Positions 24,384 through 34,130 of a DNA stretch of 64,000 nucleotides are shown here, one piece after another. Both the position numbers and the translations under genes were made by a program. Within the stretch, counting starts at the first letter, position 1. Every line of letters starts with the position of its first letter. The notes beneath the pieces were generated by a model. It did not search any database. It worked only from the letters and a program-made list of their open reading frames with translations, and had not been told where the DNA came from. Source of the DNA: CAADGU01 sp964581605. Its GTDB lineage: Bacteria > Chloroflexota > Anaerolineae > Promineifilales > Promineifilaceae. The stretch is taken from assembly GCA_964581605.1 (NCBI GenBank), contig CAZOPF010000015.1, forward strand, positions 6,483 to 70,482. The letters run 5' to 3'.

Positions 24384-24545
24384 AGATTGGGAGATTAGGT
24401 GATTAGGCGATTCAATCCCTTAATCTCTAATCTCTNNNNNNNNNNNNNNNNNNNNNNNNNNNNNNNNNNNNNNNNNNNNNNNNNNNNNNNNNNNNNNNNN
24501 NNNNNNNNNNNNNNNNNNNNNNNNNNNNNNNNNNNAATCTCTCAA
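24384..24545. repeat. GATTAGG/AATCTCT repeat interrupted by an assembly gap
   Basis: AGATTGGGAGATTAGGTGATTAGGCGATT leads to AATCTCTAATCTCT before the gap and AATCTCTCAATTACC after it. The assembler probably broke on this repeat. Confidence 0.75.
24436..24535. other. assembly gap (100 N)
   Basis: Placeholder run inside the AATCTCT repeat between the binding-protein and permease genes. No gene is obviously cut. Confidence 0.99.
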
Positions 24546-24571
24546 TTACCAGAATAGAGGAGGACATTGCC

Positions 24572-25579
24572 ATGAGTTTCGCCAAAAGTTATCTCATTCC
24601 CAGACTTATCCAGTATTTCCTGGTGATCTTTGTGGGGATCACGGCCGTGTTCCTCATTCCCCGCGCCCTACCTACAGACCCGGTGGGCCGTACAATCGCG
24701 CAGCTAGAGGCGCGTGGCTCTACGCTGGACCCGGCGACGATTGATGAGACGATTGCCGATCTCACCGAAATGTATGGCCTGGAAGGCTCAACTCTGGAGC
24801 AGTACAAGGCGTTTTGGGTAAGGCTGTTTCAGGGGGACTTTGGCGTTTCCTTTTTTCAATTTCCGACGCCTGTGAACCAGATGATCAGAACAGCGATGCC
24901 CTGGACTTTGGGTTTGTTGGTGACGACAACGGCCATTGCCTGGACTCTGGGAATTCTTCTGGGTGGCCTGGCCGGTTATTACAACCGCAGCCGTTGGTCG
25001 CGGGCAATGGACACGGGGGCGATGGTTATACGGCCGATGCCCTATTACATTTTCGCCTTTGCTTTGCTGTTGTTATTTGGCTATGTTCTGCGCTGGTTTC
25101 CCATTGCCGGGGGCACAGATATTGGGCGACAGCCCTCCTTCAGTTGGGCCTACATCTCTGACGTGCTGCGGCACGCTTTCTTGCCGGCTCTGTCCCTCGT
25201 CTTGCTCGGCATGACCGCCTGGTTCCAGACGATGAAATTGATTGTGCAAAATGTGAATTCGGCCGATTATGTGCAATATGCCAAAATGGGCGGCATCCAT
25301 GAAAACAAAATTGTCTCCCGCTACGTCATTCGCAACGGGATGTTGCCGCAGATTACGGCTTTAGCATTGTTAATAGGCCAGATTTTCAGCGGTGCGCTTA
25401 TTGTGGAAATTGTTTTCTCTTATCCAGGGATCGGCTCGCTTCTGTACAACGCCATCATCACCGGGGATTACAATTTGATCATGGGTATTACAGCCTTTTC
25501 GATTATCGGCATCACCACCGCCATTTTGATAATAGACCTGATCTATCCATTCTTTGATCCCAGGATTCGCTATAGTTGA
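24572..25579 (+). CDS. ABC transporter permease, DppB type
   Basis: 335 residues, six membrane helices with the DppB-type first permease layout: a TM near the N-terminus, a long external loop, then the core with the EAA-like cytoplasmic loop DYVQYAKMGGIHENKIVSRYVIRNGMLPQ. GGAGG lies upstream of ATG. Inner-membrane partner of the permease at 25664. Confidence 0.92.
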   Translation: MSFAKSYLIPRLIQYFLVIFVGITAVFLIPRALPTDPVGRTIAQLEARGSTLDPATIDETIADLTEMYGLEGSTLEQYKAFWVRLFQGDFGVSFFQFPTPVNQMIRTAMPWTLGLLVTTTAIAWTLGILLGGLAGYYNRSRWSRAMDTGAMVIRPMPYYIFAFALLLLFGYVLRWFPIAGGTDIGRQPSFSWAYISDVLRHAFLPALSLVLLGMTAWFQTMKLIVQNVNSADYVQYAKMGGIHENKIVSRYVIRNGMLPQITALALLIGQIFSGALIVEIVFSYPGIGSLLYNAIITGDYNLIMGITAFSIIGITTAILIIDLIYPFFDPRIRYS

Positions 25580-25580
25580 T

Positions 25581-25649
25581 GTGGCAAGTGGCAGGTTGCA
25601 GGTGGCAAGTAACCTGCAACCTGCCACTTGCCACTTGCCACTTGCCACC
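25581..25649. repeat. GGCAAGT/ACTTGCC hairpin repeat
   Basis: GTGGCAAGTGGCAGGTTGCAGGTGGCAAGT is mirrored by AACCTGCAACCTGCCACTTGCCACTTGCCACTTGCC. A long stem between the two permease genes of one operon, hence not a simple operon terminator. Confidence 0.9.
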
Positions 25650-25663
25650 AAATAGAGTACCTC

Positions 25664-26515
25664 ATGAAAACCTTTAGAGACCTTTTCAGAGATTATCGGT
25701 TTAGATGGAGTTTTACCATCATGGTAATTCTGCTCTTTTTTGCCTGTCTCTCATTCTTTTCGCCCTATGACCCCACAGTCTGGGGTGAGTTCCCCAGAGA
25801 TTTGCCCCCCTCCCGAACCAACCTGTTGGGCACCGATTCCAGGGGCATAGACATTTTCTGGACGGCCAGCTTTGCTGTGCGCAACTCCTTGATCATCGCC
25901 CTGATAGCCGGACTGATTTCACGTATGATCGCTGTGCCGGTGGCCTTATTGGCCGGATATAAAGGGGGCACGACCGACCGGGTCTTGATGTTTGTGGGGG
26001 ATAGTTTTCTGGTCATCCCGCTTTTTTTGATCATTGCGCTGTTGGCGATGCTGGTGCGGGAATCTATGAATTTGTTTACATTGGGGTTGATGTTGGCCTG
26101 TCTGGGTTGGGCCTGGGATGCGCGGGTGATTCGGTCGGAGGTATTGAGTTTACGGGAGCGGGGGTTTACACAAACGGCCGTCCTCTCCGGCGCTGGCACC
26201 ATGCGTCTGGTAACAAAGGAGTACATGCCGTTTATCACCCCCCTGGTATTTGCTACGCTCATCAACGTCATGGCCTGGGCTATTGGGTTGGAGATCACCC
26301 TGGCATTTCTTGGCCTGGTTAATCTGGACATTCCGACACTAGGCACCATGATTTTCTGGGCACTCAATTATCAGGCGGTCTTATTAGGGTATTGGTATTG
26401 GCTGCTTACCCCGGTTGTTCTTTCAGTTCTCCTTTTTATAGCCTTGTATTGGCTCTCCGTTAGCATCAGCGAATATCTGGACCCACGTTCCCGCATCCAA
26501 CGTGTGGGCGCATAA
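25664..26515 (+). CDS. ABC transporter permease, DppC type
   Basis: 283 residues. N-terminal TM followed by FSPYDPTVWGEFPRDLPPSR and LLGTDSRGIDIF, a hallmark of DppC/OppC proteins, then the permease core with EVLSLRERGFTQTAVLSGAG (EAA-type loop). ATG 25664 is chosen because the upstream extension is read from the repeat. Confidence 0.92.
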   Translation: MKTFRDLFRDYRFRWSFTIMVILLFFACLSFFSPYDPTVWGEFPRDLPPSRTNLLGTDSRGIDIFWTASFAVRNSLIIALIAGLISRMIAVPVALLAGYKGGTTDRVLMFVGDSFLVIPLFLIIALLAMLVRESMNLFTLGLMLACLGWAWDARVIRSEVLSLRERGFTQTAVLSGAGTMRLVTKEYMPFITPLVFATLINVMAWAIGLEITLAFLGLVNLDIPTLGTMIFWALNYQAVLLGYWYWLLTPVVLSVLLFIALYWLSVSISEYLDPRSRIQRVGA

Positions 26516-26527
26516 TCACAAAGAACC

Positions 26528-27526
26528 ATGAACAAGCCCATTCTCAGCACAGAACAATTGAAAGCCTTCTATGTCCTCGAAGTACATGGCACCCAAAAAG
26601 TGGTTAAGGCAGTCAATGAAGTCGAAATCGAGATCTTGGAAAACGAAATTTATGGCATTGCCGGTGAAAGTGGCTGCGGCAAGTCTACTTTGCTGAAAGT
26701 GTTAGCGGCCGTAGTTGAACCCCCGCTGCGCCAACTCGATGGCAAAGTCTCTTACTACGTCAACGGTGCGGCAACGGATGTCTCTTCCCTGAGTGCAGAC
26801 GAAAAGCGCAAGCTGCGCTGGGAGTATGTTTCTTACGTCCCGCAGGGTTCGATGAGCGTTCTCAATCCAGTGATTAAGATCAAAGATACTTACCGTGATT
26901 TCATCACCAGCCACGTCAAGGGAAAGTCACGCGAGGAAGCGTTTAAGATGGCCGAAAAGCAACTGGCCGACCTAGGATTACCGCTGCAAATTATGGATGC
27001 CTATCCGCATCAGTTGTCTGGCGGCATGCGCCAACGAGTGACCATTGCTCTGGCTGCCCTGCTGGAACCACGCATCATCATTGCTGATGAACCAACCACC
27101 GCTCTCGATGTGGTTGTGCAAAGGGGCGTAGTGCAAATGCTGAAGGAGATTCAGGGGAGATTGCGAAATACCATTATCTTGGTGACACATGATATGGGTG
27201 TTCACGCCAATATAGCGGATCGTATTGGGATTATGTATGCCGGCAAAATGGTGGAAGAAGCGCCAACGGAGATTATTTTTGGCAAACCCCTGCACCCCTA
27301 TACCCAATTTCTGGTGAATTCGCTGCCACAGTTTGGCGATAAGTCGGCGCGAGATAGTGTGCCGGGCAACCCGCCTTCTCTGGCGAACCTGCCGGACGGA
27401 TGTCCGTTTCATCCACGCTGCCCCCATGCGATGGATATTTGTAAAGAGAAGATGCCGGACTACCTTCCGGTGGCGCCGAATCATAAAGTTGCCTGCTGGC
27501 TGGTTGAGGAGGGGAGAAATGGATAA
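26528..27526 (+). CDS. ABC transporter ATP-binding protein, DppD type
   Basis: 332 residues. Walker A GIAGESGCGKSTLLK, Q-loop YVPQGSMSVLNPV, signature LSGGMRQRVTIALA, Walker B IIIADEPTTALD, H-loop THDMG. The C-terminal oligopeptide-type domain has GNPPSLANLPDGCPFHPRCP, whose cysteines fit the Fe-S/Cys motif of this subgroup. Overlaps the next ATPase gene by 8 bases. Confidence 0.94.
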   Translation: MNKPILSTEQLKAFYVLEVHGTQKVVKAVNEVEIEILENEIYGIAGESGCGKSTLLKVLAAVVEPPLRQLDGKVSYYVNGAATDVSSLSADEKRKLRWEYVSYVPQGSMSVLNPVIKIKDTYRDFITSHVKGKSREEAFKMAEKQLADLGLPLQIMDAYPHQLSGGMRQRVTIALAALLEPRIIIADEPTTALDVVVQRGVVQMLKEIQGRLRNTIILVTHDMGVHANIADRIGIMYAGKMVEEAPTEIIFGKPLHPYTQFLVNSLPQFGDKSARDSVPGNPPSLANLPDGCPFHPRCPHAMDICKEKMPDYLPVAPNHKVACWLVEEGRNG

Positions 27527-28517
27527 GCTACTTGAAGTTGAACAATTAACGAAGGTGTTCTCTCTAGGAAGTATTACATCGAGAATTCGGATCACGGCCG
27601 TTCACAACATCTCCTTCTTTCTCAAACCGGCCGAAATTTTTACGCTGGCCGGTGAAAGTGGCTGTGGCAAAACCACCACCGCCAAAATGATCCTGGGCTT
27701 TGAAGAGCCAACTTCCGGCATCATCCGGTATAACGGCCAAACAAAGCAACGAAAGGAAAAGGTCTGGTTTACCGAAGGCGTCCAGGCGATTTTCCAGGAT
27801 CCATTTAACACCTTTAATCCGCTGCGCACCGTGGATCGCTACTTCTTTGAGACAATTCAAAATTATAAGCTGGCCAAGGACACCGATGCAGCCGTTGCCC
27901 TCATCGAACAAAAATTGCAAGCCGTCGGACTTTCTTACCACGAATTTGCCGGAAAATATCCCAACGAATTTTCTGGTGGGCAGTTGCAGCGCATTTCCAT
28001 CGCCAGAGCCTTGCTCACCGAGCCAATCCTCCTGATTGCTGATGAACCTGTTTCTATGGTGGACGCTTCCCTGCGTATGTCCATTGTCAACCTCTTCAAA
28101 AAGCTCAGGGACGAGTTTGGCATGAGTGTGCTGTACATCACCCATGATCTGGCGACCGCTTATTACGTCAGCGACCGTATCGCCGTCATGTTCCGCGGCG
28201 ACATTGTAGAAATGGGCAGTGTGGAGCAGGTGTTGATGAATCCCCGCCATCCTTACACCCAACTGCTGCGCGATTCGATACCCCAGGCTGACCCAACCAT
28301 GCGCTGGGTGGGCAAAGTGAACCTCAACGAAACGGAACAGGATGAATATCTAAAGCAAGGCTGCCGCTTCGCCGGCCGTTGCCCAATGGTGATGGATATT
28401 TGTCGGCAACAAGTGCCGGCCAATATCCTCACTGAGGATGTACTCGTCAGGTGCCACCTGTATTCCGGCGAGGAGCTACAAAGCCAACCGCTCACGGCCC
28501 ATTCATCGAATCAATGA
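27519..28517 (+). CDS. ABC transporter ATP-binding protein, DppF type
   Basis: 332 residues. Walker A LAGESGCGKTTTAKMILG, signature FSGGQLQRISIARAL, Walker B LLIADEPVSMVD, H-loop ITHDLATAYY, and the C-terminal CRFAGRCPMVMDIC motif. ATG 27519 overlaps the DppD stop and is preceded by GAGGAGGGG. Completes a two-ATPase, two-permease importer. Confidence 0.94.
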   Translation: MDKLLEVEQLTKVFSLGSITSRIRITAVHNISFFLKPAEIFTLAGESGCGKTTTAKMILGFEEPTSGIIRYNGQTKQRKEKVWFTEGVQAIFQDPFNTFNPLRTVDRYFFETIQNYKLAKDTDAAVALIEQKLQAVGLSYHEFAGKYPNEFSGGQLQRISIARALLTEPILLIADEPVSMVDASLRMSIVNLFKKLRDEFGMSVLYITHDLATAYYVSDRIAVMFRGDIVEMGSVEQVLMNPRHPYTQLLRDSIPQADPTMRWVGKVNLNETEQDEYLKQGCRFAGRCPMVMDICRQQVPANILTEDVLVRCHLYSGEELQSQPLTAHSSNQ

Positions 28518-28557
28518 TTTATTGTGGCTACGGCCGCCCCAACCTTATGAGGCGAAA

Positions 28558-30942
28558 ATGCAATCAGTAGACAAAAAATTCACCTATCAAGACGCCACCA
28601 AACCCACTGCGGAACGAGTTGCTGACCTGATAGGGCGTATGACGCTCGACGAGAAATTAGCCCAGCTTGGTAGTGCATGGGTGTTTGAACTGCTGACCGA
28701 CATGGTTCTGGATGAGGCCAAAGCGCAGAAATTGATGGCCCACGGGTTAGGCCATATTACCCGTCTGGCCGGGGCCAGCAGCCTGAAACCCAAAGAAGGC
28801 GCCGCCCTGGCCAACCAGATTCAACAATATCTGCTAGACCATACCCGGCTGCAAATTCCGGCCATTGTCCATGAGGAATGTTGCAGCGGCTACATGGCGC
28901 GTAACGCCACCTGCTTCCCGCAAATTATCGGTCTGGCCAGCACATGGCAGCCCGAACTGACCCAGGCCATGGCCCAGGTAGTACGCAACCAGATGAAGGC
29001 GGCCGGCGCACATCAAGGACTCTCGCCGCTGCTCGATGTCGTGCGCGATCCCCGTTGGGGGCGGGTAGAGGAGACCTTTGGTGAAGACCCCTATCTTGTT
29101 TCCCTCATGGGTGTCTATTATGTGCATGGCCTACAGGGGGAAAGCTGGCAGGACGGCATTATTGCCACGGCCAAACATTTTGTGGGGTATGGCATCCCCG
29201 ATGGCGGCCTGAACTGGAATCCGGCGCACATCCCGGAGCGGGAACTGCGTGAAGTCTACCTGGCTCCATTTGAAGCGGTTGTGAAAGAAGCCAATTTGCA
29301 GTCAATCATGAATGGCTACAATGAACTGGACGGTATCCCCTGTGCCGCCAGTGACCTGCTATTGAACCAGATTTTGCGCCGGGAATGGGGTTTTGATGGG
29401 GTGGTGGTGTCTGATTATTTTGCCATTGACCAGCTCGAAAAAGCGCATCATATGACGGGCAATCAGATGGATTCGGCCGTGCGGGCATTGACGGCCGGTC
29501 TGGATATTGAACTGCCGAGTACCGATTGTTATGGCGCGCCGCTCAAAGAAGCGGTCGAACGTGGCCTGATTGATGAAGCCTATGTTGACCAAAGCGTAGC
29601 CCGGTTGTTGACGCAAAAATTTGAAATGGGACTGTTTGAAAATCCCTTTGTGGATGCCGACGCGGTGGAGTTTGACACGCCGGCGGAACGGCAGTTGGCG
29701 CGGGAAATTGCTGAACAATCCATTATCTTGCTCAAAAATGAAGGTGATCTGCTGCCTTTGTCTAAATCAATTGGCAAAATCGCTGTTATTGGGCCACAGG
29801 CCAACTCTACCCGCCATCTGGTTGGCGACTATGCCTACATTTGCCACATTGAAAGTCTGATGGCCGCCCGCCAGCAAACGATGTTGGGTATGGCTATGCC
29901 CGTGCCTGATGTGATGGAAATTGACGAGGCTTTTGTGGAGATGCGCACCATCTTGCAGGCTTTGGCCGATAAAGTATCGGGCGGTAAAGTTTCGCCGGAG
30001 ACGGAGTTGATTTTTGCGCCGGGCTGTGAGGTGTTGGGCGATGACCGCTCTGGTTTTGCTCAGGCGGTGGCGGCCGCGCAGGGGGCCGATGTGGCCCTGG
30101 TGATGCTGGGCGGCAAGTCCGGGCTGACGGATGACTGTACCTGCGGCGAGGCGCGGGACCAGGCGGATTTGAACCTGACGGGGGTGCAGCAAGAGTTGTT
30201 GGAGGCGGTGGCGGCCACGGGGACGCCGGTGGTGCTGGTGCTGGTCAACGGCCGTCCCCTGACCACCACCTGGGCCGCCGAACACATTCCGGCGATTGTG
30301 GAAGCGTGGCTGCCCGGCGAAGAAGGGGCGGAAGCGGTGGCCGATGTGCTGTTTGGCGACGTGAATCCGGGTGGCAAGCTACCTATCACCGTGCCCCGCC
30401 ATGTGGGGCAGGTGCCTATCTATTACAACCACAAACCGTCTGGCGGCAAATCACATTGGAAGACGACCTATGTGGACATGAGCAATAAACCACTTTGGCC
30501 GTTTGGTTTTGGGCTGAGTTACACGCAGTTTGAACTCTCCAATTTGCAGGTAGACAAACGCCAGGTAGCGGCTGGTGGCTCGGTGCAAATCAGCCTGACC
30601 GTTACCAATACCGGGGCGCGGGATGGGGATGAGGTGGTGCAGTTGTATGTGCGCGATAAGGTGGCGAGTTTGACACGGCCGTTGAAAGAACTTAAAGGGT
30701 TCAAACGGGTTTCCATTCCGGCGGGCGCGTCTCGTACCGTTACTTTCACCTTATTTGTGAACCAGCTTGGATTTTATAATCCGGCGATGGAGTTTGTGGT
30801 GGAACCCGGCGTTATTGAATTGATGATTGGCACATCATCCGAAGATATTCATTTGCGTGGGGAAATCGAAATTGTGGGGAATGGGCCAGGGCAAGAGATT
30901 TTAGCCAGCAAAAAATTCTTCAGCGAGGTGCAGGTGGCCTAG
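28558..30942 (+). CDS. glycoside hydrolase family 3, beta-xylosidase/beta-glucosidase
   Basis: 794 residues. GH3 N-terminal barrel (DLIGRMTLDEKLAQLGSAWV, ATAKHFVGYG, GWRVEETFGEDP-like block at 29050), nucleophile region DGVVVSDYFAIDQL, GH3 C-terminal domain (VALVMLGGKSGLTDDCTCGE, AWLPGEEGAEAVADVLFGDV) and a fibronectin-III-like end (LTVTNTGARDGDEVVQLYVR). No signal peptide, so probably cytoplasmic, acting on imported oligosaccharides. ATG 28558 has GAGG upstream. Neighbours favour xylosidase activity over glucosidase. Confidence 0.9.
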   Translation: MQSVDKKFTYQDATKPTAERVADLIGRMTLDEKLAQLGSAWVFELLTDMVLDEAKAQKLMAHGLGHITRLAGASSLKPKEGAALANQIQQYLLDHTRLQIPAIVHEECCSGYMARNATCFPQIIGLASTWQPELTQAMAQVVRNQMKAAGAHQGLSPLLDVVRDPRWGRVEETFGEDPYLVSLMGVYYVHGLQGESWQDGIIATAKHFVGYGIPDGGLNWNPAHIPERELREVYLAPFEAVVKEANLQSIMNGYNELDGIPCAASDLLLNQILRREWGFDGVVVSDYFAIDQLEKAHHMTGNQMDSAVRALTAGLDIELPSTDCYGAPLKEAVERGLIDEAYVDQSVARLLTQKFEMGLFENPFVDADAVEFDTPAERQLAREIAEQSIILLKNEGDLLPLSKSIGKIAVIGPQANSTRHLVGDYAYICHIESLMAARQQTMLGMAMPVPDVMEIDEAFVEMRTILQALADKVSGGKVSPETELIFAPGCEVLGDDRSGFAQAVAAAQGADVALVMLGGKSGLTDDCTCGEARDQADLNLTGVQQELLEAVAATGTPVVLVLVNGRPLTTTWAAEHIPAIVEAWLPGEEGAEAVADVLFGDVNPGGKLPITVPRHVGQVPIYYNHKPSGGKSHWKTTYVDMSNKPLWPFGFGLSYTQFELSNLQVDKRQVAAGGSVQISLTVTNTGARDGDEVVQLYVRDKVASLTRPLKELKGFKRVSIPAGASRTVTFTLFVNQLGFYNPAMEFVVEPGVIELMIGTSSEDIHLRGEIEIVGNGPGQEILASKKFFSEVQVA

Positions 30943-30980
30943 ATGCCTCTGACATTTTCCCTGGGAATGAATTCTCAGGC

Positions 30981-30989
30981 TGATATAAT
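30981..30989 (+). promoter_or_regulatory. extended -10 promoter before the GH43-xylA-xylB part
   Basis: TGATATAAT is a perfect extended -10 (TGnTATAAT). No good -35 is present, which is normal for this type. It offers an internal promoter for the downstream catabolic genes. The 148-base gap 30943-31089 shows no other gene. Confidence 0.6.
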
Positions 30990-31089
30990 GAAGTACGCTA
31001 ACGCGCACTGGTAGCACCTCTTCAGTCCGCTTTAGAAGGCTTGATGTATCAGACACCGAATTTTATTCGGTGGCGGCGGAGATGGTTTT

Positions 31090-32658
31090 ATGATGGAGCA
31101 GTTTAAGAATCCTATCCTGTCTGGCTGTTACCCTGACCCGTCTATTTGCCGGGTGGGGGAAGATTATTACCTGGTCACCTCGACCTTTGAGTATTTCCCC
31201 GGCCTGCCCATATTTCACAGCCGTGACCTGGTGCATTGGCGGCAGATTGGGCATGTGTTGGATCGGCCGTCGCAGCTTGATCTGGATGGCATACGGCCGT
31301 CTGGCGGCTTATACGCGCCCACCATTCGGTATGCCAACGGGCTGTTTTACGTCATCAACACCCTGGTAGATGGCAAAACTACATCCGGCAACTTCATCGT
31401 CACCGCTACCGACCCGGCTGGCCCCTGGTCTGAACCGTACTGGCTGGACGCCTCACCCGGTATTGACCCATCGCTGCTGTTTGATGATGACGGCCGTGTC
31501 TGGTACTGCGGCACAAACCTGGTTGAAGAAGGACATTATCGCGGCCACACTGAAGTCTACGTGCAGGAACTAAACCTGAACAGGTTGCAATTGGTGGGTG
31601 AACCCACCGTCATTTGGGACGGCGCGGTCAAAGGAGTGGTCTGGTCAGAAGCGCCGCACATTTACAAGATTGACGGCCGTTACTACCTGCTCACGGCCGA
31701 AGCGGGCACCGCCCACCACCACGCCGTCTCCATCGCCCGCAGCGAAAACATCACCGGCCCCTATGTGGGCAATCCGGGCAACCCCATCCTGACGCACCGT
31801 CACCTGGGGCTGGACTACCCCATCGTCGGCACAGGCCACGCCGATCTGGTGCAGACGCAAAACGGAGAGTGGTGGGCCGTGCTGCTGGCGATGCGGCCGT
31901 ATGGCGGCTATTTCTACAATCTGGGGCGGGAGACATTCCTCGTCCCCGTGCGCTGGGAAGAGGGCTGGCCGATTTTTAGCCCCGGTACAGGCCGCGTAGA
32001 AACGGCCTATCCGCTGCCCAACCTGCCGCCCCATCCCTGGCCCGCCCGCCCGGCGCGGGATGATTTTGATGCGCCGACGCTGGCCGATGAATGGAACTTC
32101 TTGCGCACGCCGCGCCAAGATTTCTGGAGTTTGTCTAAGCAACCCGGCCATCTGGTGCTGCAACTGCGCCCGGAGCAGTTGTCTGAATGGGCCAACCCCA
32201 GTTTTGTCGGCCGTCGGCAGCAGCACATCCATTTTCGGGCGGCTACGGCCGTGACCTTCACCCCCCAAAACAGCGACGAATGTGCCGGTCTGGTGCTGCT
32301 GCAAAACAATAACTTTCACTTCCGCTTTGTGGTCACGCAGGCCGATGAACCGATCATCCGCCTGATTAAACGAGACAAAGGAGAGGAAGCGATTGTTGCT
32401 CAACAATCCATCCAACCGGGCGCCTTCTTCTTGAAAGTGGAAGCGCATGAGCAGGCTTATAGCTTCTACATGGCGATGGAACCGGACAGATGGGAATTGG
32501 TAGCCGGGAACGTTGACGGCCGTATCCTCAGCACCCCCGTCGCGGGCGGTTTTGTGGGCGCGTGGATTGGACTGTATGCCAGCAGCAACGGCCGTGACAG
32601 CAGCAATTACGCCAGTTTTGACTGGTTTGATTATGAAGAATTAGAGATTAGAGATTAG
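31090..32658 (+). CDS. glycoside hydrolase family 43, beta-xylosidase type
   Basis: 522 residues. Five-blade GH43 catalytic domain: NPILSGCYPDPSICRVGEDY (Asp general base), SPGIDPSLLFDDDGRVWYCG (pKa-tuning Asp), WSEAPHIYKIDGRYYLLTAE (Glu general acid). A C-terminal beta-sandwich of about 200 residues follows (DDFDAPTLADEWNFLRTPRQ). No signal peptide; predicted to release xylose from xylo-oligosaccharides in the cytoplasm. The last residues ELEIRD are read from the intergenic repeat starting at 32641, which also provides the stop codon. Confidence 0.92.
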   Translation: MMEQFKNPILSGCYPDPSICRVGEDYYLVTSTFEYFPGLPIFHSRDLVHWRQIGHVLDRPSQLDLDGIRPSGGLYAPTIRYANGLFYVINTLVDGKTTSGNFIVTATDPAGPWSEPYWLDASPGIDPSLLFDDDGRVWYCGTNLVEEGHYRGHTEVYVQELNLNRLQLVGEPTVIWDGAVKGVVWSEAPHIYKIDGRYYLLTAEAGTAHHHAVSIARSENITGPYVGNPGNPILTHRHLGLDYPIVGTGHADLVQTQNGEWWAVLLAMRPYGGYFYNLGRETFLVPVRWEEGWPIFSPGTGRVETAYPLPNLPPHPWPARPARDDFDAPTLADEWNFLRTPRQDFWSLSKQPGHLVLQLRPEQLSEWANPSFVGRRQQHIHFRAATAVTFTPQNSDECAGLVLLQNNNFHFRFVVTQADEPIIRLIKRDKGEEAIVAQQSIQPGAFFLKVEAHEQAYSFYMAMEPDRWELVAGNVDGRILSTPVAGGFVGAWIGLYASSNGRDSSNYASFDWFDYEELEIRD

Positions 32659-32696
32659 AGATTGGTCAATCTCCAATCTCTAATCTCCAATCTCCC
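32641..32696. repeat. TTAGAGA/TCTCCAA hairpin repeat entering the GH43 coding end
   Basis: TTAGAGATTAGAGATTAGAGATTGG followed by CAATCTCCAATCTCTAATCTCCAATCTCC. The first 18 bases are coding and supply the GH43 stop codon. Confidence 0.9.
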
Positions 32697-32710
32697 CATA
32701 AGGAGAAAAC

Positions 32711-33871
32711 ATGTACACCCCCCAACCAGAACACAAATTCACCTTTGGCCTGTGGACACTGGGTAATATCGGCCGTGACCCCTTTGGCGAACCGGTACGG
32801 CCGGCCCTGTCCCCGGCGGAAATCGTCCATCTGCTGGCCGAAGTGGGCGCGTATGGCGTCAACTTCCACGATAACGACCTGATCCCCATTGACGCCACAC
32901 CCGGCGAAGCGGCCGAAATAAAAAAATCATTCCGCCGGGCACTGGATGAGACGGGCATTGTGGTGCCCATGGCCACCACCAACCTGTTCACCAACCCCAT
33001 CTTCCGTGACGGCGCGTTTACCAGCAATGACCCCAAAGTTCGCGCCTACGCCCTACAAAAGACGATGAACGCCATTGACCTGGGCGTGGAATTTGGGGCC
33101 ACCACCTACGTCTTTTGGGGTGGCCGCGAAGGTACAGAAACGGACGCCGGCAAAAACCCGCTCGATGCGGGCAAATGGTTCCGCGAAGCACTCAACTTTC
33201 TCTGCGAATACGTGCTTGACCAGGGGTATGACCTGAAATTTGCCCTGGAACCCAAACCGAATGAACCACGCGGCGACATTTATCTGCCCACCGTAGGGGC
33301 CATGCTCGGCTTTATTGAGACGCTCGATCACCCAGAAATGATTGGCCTCAATCCTGAAGTGGCGCACGACACCATGGCCGGGCTGAACTTCGTTCATGCC
33401 GTCGCCCAGGCGTGGGACGCCGGCAAACTGTTCCACATTGACCTGAATGACCAGATGATCGGCCGGTATGATCAAGATTTCCGTTTTGGCGCGGCCAATA
33501 TCAAGTCCGCCTTCTTCCTGGTGAAATTCCTGGAAGATGTGGGCTACGCGGGCAGCCGCCACTTTGACGCCCACGCCTACCGCTCCTCCGATTATGAAGA
33601 TGTGAAGGCGTTTGCACAGGGTTGTATGCGCACCTACCTCATCTTGAAAGAGAAGGCGGCGCGGTGGAATGAGGACGCGGAAATTCAAGACCTCATTGCC
33701 GAGATTACGGCCGATGACGGCAGCATGGATAGCTTCAAGGGTGCCTACTCCCGCGCCAAAGCGGCCGCGCTCAAAGCCCATACCTTTGACCGCGAAGCCA
33801 TCGCCGCCAAAGGCCAGCCCTACGAGCGGCTGGACCAACTGACGGTTGAACTCCTGTTAGGTGTGCGCTAA
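32711..33871 (+). CDS. xylA: xylose isomerase
   Basis: 386 residues, converting D-xylose to D-xylulose. The length and sequence fit the shorter class I (Streptomyces-type) enzymes. Active-site His in GVNFHDNDLIP; metal-binding block KFALEPKPNEPRGD (Glu, Lys); GLNPEVAHDTMAG; LFHIDLNDQ; SRHFDAHAYRS. AAGGAGAAAAC precedes ATG. Feeds the xylulokinase encoded 0.5 kb downstream. Confidence 0.96.
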   Translation: MYTPQPEHKFTFGLWTLGNIGRDPFGEPVRPALSPAEIVHLLAEVGAYGVNFHDNDLIPIDATPGEAAEIKKSFRRALDETGIVVPMATTNLFTNPIFRDGAFTSNDPKVRAYALQKTMNAIDLGVEFGATTYVFWGGREGTETDAGKNPLDAGKWFREALNFLCEYVLDQGYDLKFALEPKPNEPRGDIYLPTVGAMLGFIETLDHPEMIGLNPEVAHDTMAGLNFVHAVAQAWDAGKLFHIDLNDQMIGRYDQDFRFGAANIKSAFFLVKFLEDVGYAGSRHFDAHAYRSSDYEDVKAFAQGCMRTYLILKEKAARWNEDAEIQDLIAEITADDGSMDSFKGAYSRAKAAALKAHTFDREAIAAKGQPYERLDQLTVELLLGVR

Positions 33872-33902
33872 CATAGGTTGCCTATCAAGCGAAGGAAAGT
33901 CT

Positions 33903-34130
33903 ATGAACCAATTTCAGCAGTTTACGGCCGTGATTGAACGGGAAGATGATGGATTTGTGGCACTCTGCCCTGAACTGGATATTGCCAGCCAGGGTGATAC
34001 AGTTGAAGAGGCCAGGCAAAACCTGATTGAAGCTATTGAGTTCTTCCTGGAAGAAGCTGACCCATCAGAAGTACAACAACGTTTACAATCTGAAATTTTT
34101 ATTACGCAAGTATTGGTTCCAGTTGGGTAA
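33903..34130 (+). CDS. hicB: HicB-family antitoxin
   Basis: 75 residues: FTAVIEREDDGFVALCPELD, then IASQGDTVEEARQNLIEAIEFFLEEA, the HicB partial RNase-H-like fold. There is no C-terminal DNA-binding domain, so it is the short form. AAGGAAAG lies before ATG 33903. It precedes the toxin, the reverse of the common hicA-hicB order, and overlaps it by 8 bases. Confidence 0.88.
   Translation: MNQFQQFTAVIEREDDGFVALCPELDIASQGDTVEEARQNLIEAIEFFLEEADPSEVQQRLQSEIFITQVLVPVG

Noticed and set aside
34027..34122. Upstream ATG start for HicA
   Set aside because: The extension overlaps most of the hicB 3' end in another frame and adds residues without resemblance to HicA.
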